A DNA stretch of 64,000 nt, from contig CM067086.1 of the NCBI GenBank assembly GCA_034008185.1, forward strand, positions 39,388,507 to 39,452,506, read 5' to 3'. Under the pieces are notes generated by a model. It made no database searches, was not told the DNA's origin, and saw only the letters and a list, made by a program, of their open reading frames with translations. The stretch comes from Gorsachius magnificus. Taxonomy: Eukaryota > Chordata > Aves > Pelecaniformes > Ardeidae. Below are positions 41,747-64,000 of this stretch, one piece after another. The translations under genes and the position numbers were made by a program. Position 1 is the stretch's first letter. Each line of letters starts with the position of its first letter.

Positions 41747-42769
41747 GCAAGCTTGTAATTCACTTTTGAGAAATGCAATTAAGAACTCTGACACGTGGCT
41801 TCTGGCAGACCCGGCTAGAGTAGCACAGTACCCTTGCTCTCCATCCTTCCCCTTTCCCAGAAGTCTCCCCGCGGCAGAGCTGGCAGAATCACGGCTCTAA
41901 TTCACAAGCGGGCAAATTAATGTAAACATTAAGATAAAAATTGTGCTTAGATGCTTTTGAGTGTCAACTAGAAAAGTTGAAATGTTCTATTTTCGCTCTG
42001 TTACAAGGCCAGTAACAAACAGCTGGGGGCTGAGACAATAACACCTTAAACTGCTGCAGCTGTTTACTTGGTAAATGTGAGCCAGTTCCCTCAAGTCAGT
42101 TTTTATTTTTTCTTAAGAATATGTCAGTACGCTTTCCACTTATTAAATTTTGTGACCTAACTGCTCAAAATTAACTCATGTTTCTGTATGCCTAAGTCAA
42201 CAGAAGAACCAGAATGAACTACTTGCTTTTCAAAGGGCAGTTATTAGGACTTTCTGAAAAATCAGTCCCCATTAAGAGTGTAAGAGGTCGACACCAACAA
42301 GTTGCTATTCATTTTGGAAGACATATCGGAAACTATTTAAGTTACAGCTGGCAAATGTATCATAAATTCATATTGGAAAATAGTTTGTCTGGATAGAAAT
42401 ACTTCAACAGAATCTGCCAATTTTTGTCAAACTTTGGCAGCACACACGTGCTTAGAGATTTTGGTATTTGCCTTAAAGGCACATTTTCATCGTGCCTGTT
42501 CTCCTTGTAGCTCCCCTGGTTGGCACCCTGCCTGGCAGACTTCTGCAGCATAAGGCCTCAGGCCCTCCAGGCTCACAGCAGGGCTAGATGCCCTAGGGTG
42601 TAGGACTTTAGTGCTTGGATGCCCAAGCGAAACATTTCATTTCATGGGACCTTTCAAAATAGCAACTTTTCAGGCTGAAACGTAAGTAGTCTTTTCTTAA
42701 ATTCTTATTTGCGAACAGCTCATGTTTAAGTTTATAGATGTGCATAGTAAGGCAGCCAAACAGTTTACA

Positions 42770-42807
42770 CCTCTTATAATTTGTGCTCCTCTTATAATTT
42801 GTGCTCC
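42770..42807. repeat. Perfect tandem duplication of an 18-bp unit
   Basis: The unit CCTCTTATAATTTGTGCT occurs twice back to back (42770-42787 and 42788-42805) and is followed by CC. Perfect identity suggests a recent slippage event. Confidence 0.9.
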
Positions 42808-44152
42808 CTGTTCTTCATTGAAGCAAAGCAAAGATTCAGTAAGAAGCACTGACAAAAATTAGCTCACCTAGTAGACCCTGGTTTCAGCATTCACTTGCTC
42901 TAGTTGCTAGGAACAAGCTAAGCAAAAAGCAAGATGAAATGTTGCGTCCCATCCGGGTGTCAAATTTGTCACCACTGAAAAGTGCCTGACCTACCAAGAC
43001 AGTTCCTCTGGTTTTCATTTGCTTTGGTTGAGCTTCTTCCCATCTGGCACACACACAGTGAACCCCAAGAATATGAGACTTTTGGTTCAGATGCCATAGG
43101 TCTGGACATGAGGTAGAAGGTGGCCAGTGCAGTATGTGGCTGGTTGCTTTTGTTGCTAGAATAAATGATAGTGTATCTTTCTGAAAAAAATTAGTATCTC
43201 CAGGAAAGTGGTAAGTTGAGTGAAGTTCGGGGTACTGAACAGCTATGGGACAGGGTCTGGTTTGTATCTGCGCAAAGCAGAGCTTTTCCAGGATGTCAAT
43301 ACTTTTGTAGACCTATCTGAATAATAGTGCACCATAATCCATAATTACTCAACTCTGATCTTTCTCCCTATGTCTTATGGACTGAAGTAGTATATGGGAG
43401 TTAACCCACCTAGTTATTAATTCTTAAAATTTCCCTAGGAGTTTTCTTTTTTTTTTTCTTTCTCCCTAATTTCACAGGATGACAAGTATCTGTTTCAGTT
43501 ATTCCAGTAAGGCTTTGGGGTTTTTTTCCAGCTTATTAGCATTTTCCATGTCACCTCTCTGACTTCATTGTCCAGGATAAATTCAGGTGTGCAGAAGAGG
43601 TGTTGATTTATGCAATAACATAAAATAACTAACCTGGTTTATTTAACCTCTCAAACAAAAAAAGACTGTTGTTGACACAAACCCCAAATAGTTATTGCCT
43701 TGTCATGAGGTCAGGATTTACATGTTTCCAACCGCTGGAGAGGTGAGATTCTAGGAAGGCTTTTCAGTAGTGAGGTGTAGAGGGCAAAGAGGAGGGAGGA
43801 GGAAGGAAGGGGGAAGGCAGAATATGCAACTAGTTTTGAAGAGATCCTGCTAAGCCGAGAACAAGGAGGTCTGATGTAGTGTCTGATGGACAATGGGAGG
43901 CAAGGCCCACTGACAGGGATTCCCTTCCACCCTAGGACGTGAAGAGGTGGATGGATCATCACACATGAAGTGTAGAAGTGAAAATGGTGACTTAACGTAA
44001 ATCTAGTTTCCAAGTATGTGTTGGCTACTTCTCTGCACTCCACGGCTAAGCTTTGACACAGTAAACATGTCTACAGGTATATGATTACATGCACACATGT
44101 GCTTAGTATGCATATGATGTGCAGTAGTGCAGCAGAAAAGGAAAAACCATTA

Positions 44153-44169
44153 ATCGACCTCAGGTCGAT
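44153..44169. repeat. Perfect 17-bp palindrome with two CpGs
   Basis: ATCGACCT-C-AGGTCGAT is self-complementary around one central base. It resembles facing nuclear-receptor half-sites, with G in place of the final A of AGGTCA, but could be chance. Confidence 0.6.
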
Positions 44170-46154
44170 ATTTACATGCAGCATAACCATTGCTGGTTTT
44201 GCTTCCATGATGCATGTGCAGGAACTGTTGGTCTAATGGAAAAATGTAAAAGCCATGGAAACATTACTACAGAGCAGCCTACCATGTCTTTTTCCTGAGT
44301 AAAATGAGCAAAGAAAAACCATGTAGGACAACACAATCACAGAATTTCTTCACTACACTTTGATGCTGATGTATCTGGAAGAGCAAGTTTCCGTTTAGGC
44401 TTTGAGTTAGGAATCAGTGAATTCATCTGTCTGGCTCAACTGCAAGCAGTTCAAATTTCACACTGCAACATTTTTGAACGGCAGTAGGGAAAATTTTAAT
44501 TTATTATATTGGCTAATGGAAGATTCTTTTTGAAAAGCAATGAATATTTTCACAAGTTCCTTAAAGCAATGAAGCAAGCTTCAGTGCTAAAAAAAAAAAG
44601 AAGGCATGGGGAGGAAACAAAGTATAATGCAACCCTAGTAGTAATAAAACAGGAGTTCCTCTGAAATAGTGTTTAGTAACTAGTCAGAAAGTTTCTCAGA
44701 GCAGTCATTTATTTATACTTTTGTCTCTGCTCTGTTGGCAAAGAGTTATCAAAAGTGCTCCATGAGATTAAATATGTTTATCAACATAGGTCTGTGCTTA
44801 GCAAACCCTTGCGCATGCTAAGCATTGTTATGGAGAAATCAGCAGATGATGGCCTTCCTTCATTGAAAGTGGCACTGGGTTTAGTTTTGTCACCCATTTT
44901 CTTAGAGATGCAGTTTCAAGCTGCAAAGTGGTTTGCCTTCTCTTTTCATCTCCTGACTGGTGTCCATGCATGAGAACAGTGTGCCAGTACACTATTTGGT
45001 ATTTTTGAGAATTTAACTGTGTTGTTGAAAATTACCTTTGCTCAAGGATTGGTGCACTAATTGTAAACAAATCCAAGCCACTAATAAAATCCTGACTCAT
45101 CTAAATTGATCAATGTGAAAGCAGAGCTCTAAATCTCTGTTACTGGTTAACATAGAAGAGTGAGGACAAAATCAAGGCACTTCTGTGAGGTCATGGCTCC
45201 TTATGAACAGTCATGATATCAGCATCTGAACAAAGTCTGTATGATTCTGATAATTCTCCTCAATTTCCTTTTTCAAAAGTTAGTTAATTTGGCTTGACTC
45301 CTGGAGTTGTTGAGGAACAGAAAATAGTCTTTATATATCCATGAGTCCATCACTGCACTTTTAAGTGGACTTGCTTTTAAATATACACCCGTGTATACAC
45401 TTTTACTGATAAAAATTTGATAATCAGCCTGAGTTTATTTTTATGTTTATTTTACAGCTAGTTTAAGATTAAGAATGAGGCTGAATGAAAAAGAAACAAT
45501 GGCCAAATTTAGCTTATAGGAAAGTCCTAACTGAAAATACAGATGTTAAAGCATGGCAGAAAAGTCAACACATTCGAACTCTGCCCAACCAGAACTGTTT
45601 CAGAACATGCTACAAGGCCAGTGTTATCAGAGTTTCCTTCAGGGTCCAGCTCAAGTGGAAAAGGATTTCTTTTTTGGCAGTGGGAGTAGAGGAAAAGAGG
45701 CGAGGAGGAGGAGGAAGAGGAGATTTATAAGTAATTATTTCACAATACTTTTTAATTTTCTATAAAATGTAATTTTTTCTTTTTGAATAAAGGTGCCTTT
45801 TCTTCCTTTTTTCTACGGTACACACTACTTGTCCAGTAGAGGTACAAAATAAGTAAAATTCTGCTGGCTTTGGTCATGTTATGTATCTGGCATAAGCTTC
45901 CTCTGGACAAAGCTCTTCTTCGAGGAAAGAATTGATTGATCTGAAGAAAAGCTCATGATTGCAACATAAAGCCAAGATTTGATCAGTAGAGGTTTATTGT
46001 ATGCGGCTCTTATGATTGCACACTTCTGCCTCTCATCCATGTATCTCTTCTTTTTTAACCTCTCCCTTCAGTCCCTGATTTACCTACTTTTGCTGCCATT
46101 TCAGGGATGTTTTAAACAGAAAGATTAATCAAATGAACCTATTTTAACAAGACT

Positions 46155-46160
46155 TTTATT
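46155..46160 (-). terminator. Candidate distal poly(A) signal AATAAA of PRKD1
   Basis: The plus strand reads TTTATT, giving AATAAA on the gene strand about 740 nt after the stop codon. The sequence beyond it on the gene strand is U-rich. Inferred from motif and position only. Confidence 0.45.
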
Positions 46161-46319
46161 GAAAACATACACAAAGTCAACAAGTTATTTAGCTTCTGAA
46201 TGTACATATTAGAGAATATTCATATTAGAGAAGAATATTTTAAGAAAAGGGGAAATACAACCGACATATGCTGCAGTTTACATTACTAAGGCATTTAGGC
46301 TTGAGAGCAAGTTATAGTG

Positions 46320-46359
46320 TGTGTTTGTGTGTATCTATATCCACAAGCACACAAACACA
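46320..46359 (-). repeat. GU-rich inverted repeat (hairpin) in the PRKD1 3' UTR
   Basis: On the plus strand, tgtgtttgtgtg (46320-46331) is perfectly complementary to cacacaaacaca (46348-46359) across a 16-nt loop, giving a 12-bp stem. In the mRNA the arm nearer the stop reads as a GU-rich element, the class bound by CELF-type decay factors. The structure and GU content are seen; any function is inferred. Confidence 0.5.
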
Positions 46360-46426
46360 TACACAAGGGTTATCTGATTTGAAACTGTACAGTGCTACGC
46401 GATTTGTTATTTTTTGCTTTTTCTAT

Positions 46427-46432
46427 TTTATT
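46427..46432 (-). terminator. Candidate proximal poly(A) signal AATAAA of PRKD1
   Basis: A second AATAAA on the gene strand lies about 465 nt after the stop. A GU-rich stretch follows about 60–90 nt downstream, a little far for a standard downstream element. It could give a shorter 3' UTR isoform lacking the GU-rich hairpin. Confidence 0.35.
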
Positions 46433-46897
46433 TGACACTAAATAAAGTTTTATCCAAATGGTAGAAGTTGTTCACAGAACAGCAGTTATAATCTACTCTT
46501 CAAGAGTTTGCTTACAATTGCAATACTAACGATGCACAAAAAAACCCCAAGATCTTCATGGGAAAGTTCTCTCTTACCAAAATGAGGCTCAAGTAAGAAA
46601 AACACTAGTTTGCAAAGGCACCGTGGAGACAGGTTTTAATACATTAAATACAACATGAATCATTCACAATAACAAGTTTAGTGTTTCTGGGAACTTTTGT
46701 AAATACAACACAGTTGGTCACACAAAAACGTTTCTGTTGATTTGTCTTGGCAACTCAGATACATCAACAGTGTAACAGCATAACAGCTTTGTTCCCATCT
46801 GACAGAAAATAATGGCAGTTCTGCAAGGCAAACGTTAAACCTGACCGTATGTATTTATTAATTCCACAGTGTTTTGACAGATTATAGGGGATGCAAC

Positions 46898-64000
<17,103 letters not shown>

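Larger units (their letters stand above)
31836..46139. other. Intergenic sequence between the ERV block and the PRKD1 3' end, no gene recognised
   Basis: No gene was identified. Contents noted: paired octamer block at 34970-35042, a short tandem CTCAATCCCTTTT at ~35139-35172, CTCF-like motifs at 35463-35476 and 38489-38502, hairpins at 41657-41746, an enhancer-like block at ~41900-42110, an 18-bp tandem duplication at 42770-42807, a purine-rich tract at ~43780-43825 and a 17-bp palindrome at 44153-44169. The longest open frame (40177-40611, 144 codons) is unrecognised and lacks supporting signals. Confidence 0.7.
46140..46897 (-). other. PRKD1: PRKD1 3' untranslated region (end inferred)
   Basis: Roughly 0.75 kb follows the stop codon on the minus strand with no further conserved reading frame. 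The distal boundary is inferred from an AATAAA at 46160-46155, with cleavage expected about 15–25 nt further on. It is AT-rich and contains a GU-rich stretch with an inverted repeat at 46320-46359. A shorter isoform could end after the AATAAA at 46432-46427, and a longer one after another AATAAA at 45998-45993. Transcript data are needed to fix the end. Confidence 0.6.

Overview
The window is AT-rich vertebrate nuclear DNA, most likely from a bird. It holds the 3' part of one protein-coding gene on the minus strand, and no bacterial-style gene clusters. The gene is PRKD1 (serine/threonine protein kinase D1). Seven consecutive coding exons lie between 46898 and 62751. Spliced, they encode 337 residues plus a stop, covering the whole kinase domain and the C-terminal tail. 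If the conserved ATP-binding lysine is set equal to human K612, the first residue here is 576 and the last is 912. That is exactly the human end, so no indel is needed. A bird is inferred from an old CR1 LINE remnant and from LTRs with the TG(T)CCTGGTTT…CCACGACA termini that are very common in avian genomes; the species cannot be fixed.

Layout. 1–~46.1 kb lies downstream of PRKD1 and has no recognisable gene. In other amniotes PRKD1 and FOXG1 are neighbours across a large gene desert known for distal FOXG1 regulation, so this stretch is probably part of it, although FOXG1 itself is not visible. It contains a degraded CR1 (~12.8–13.7 kb), a composite of endogenous retroviral pieces (~29.9–31.84 kb), simple repeats, and a few candidate regulatory motifs (three CTCF-like sites, a paired POU octamer block, a SOX-type inverted pair). 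~46.14–46.9 kb is the PRKD1 3' UTR. 46.9–62.75 kb holds the last seven exons with their six introns, and 62.75–64 kb is the start of the next upstream intron.

Most notable observations: a GC–AG intron between the catalytic-loop exon and the activation-loop exon; a 553-bp solo LTR with intact 5-bp target-site duplications, antisense in the intron just downstream of the activation-loop exon; and an older ERV block where two LTRs in opposite orientation belong to different subfamilies. That block is therefore at least two insertions, and it includes a tRNA-Lys-like primer-binding site and a ~49-bp tandem repeat in the untranslated leader. I see no convincing undescribed biological system. The open questions are regulatory (desert motifs, 3' UTR structure) and concern mobile-element history.
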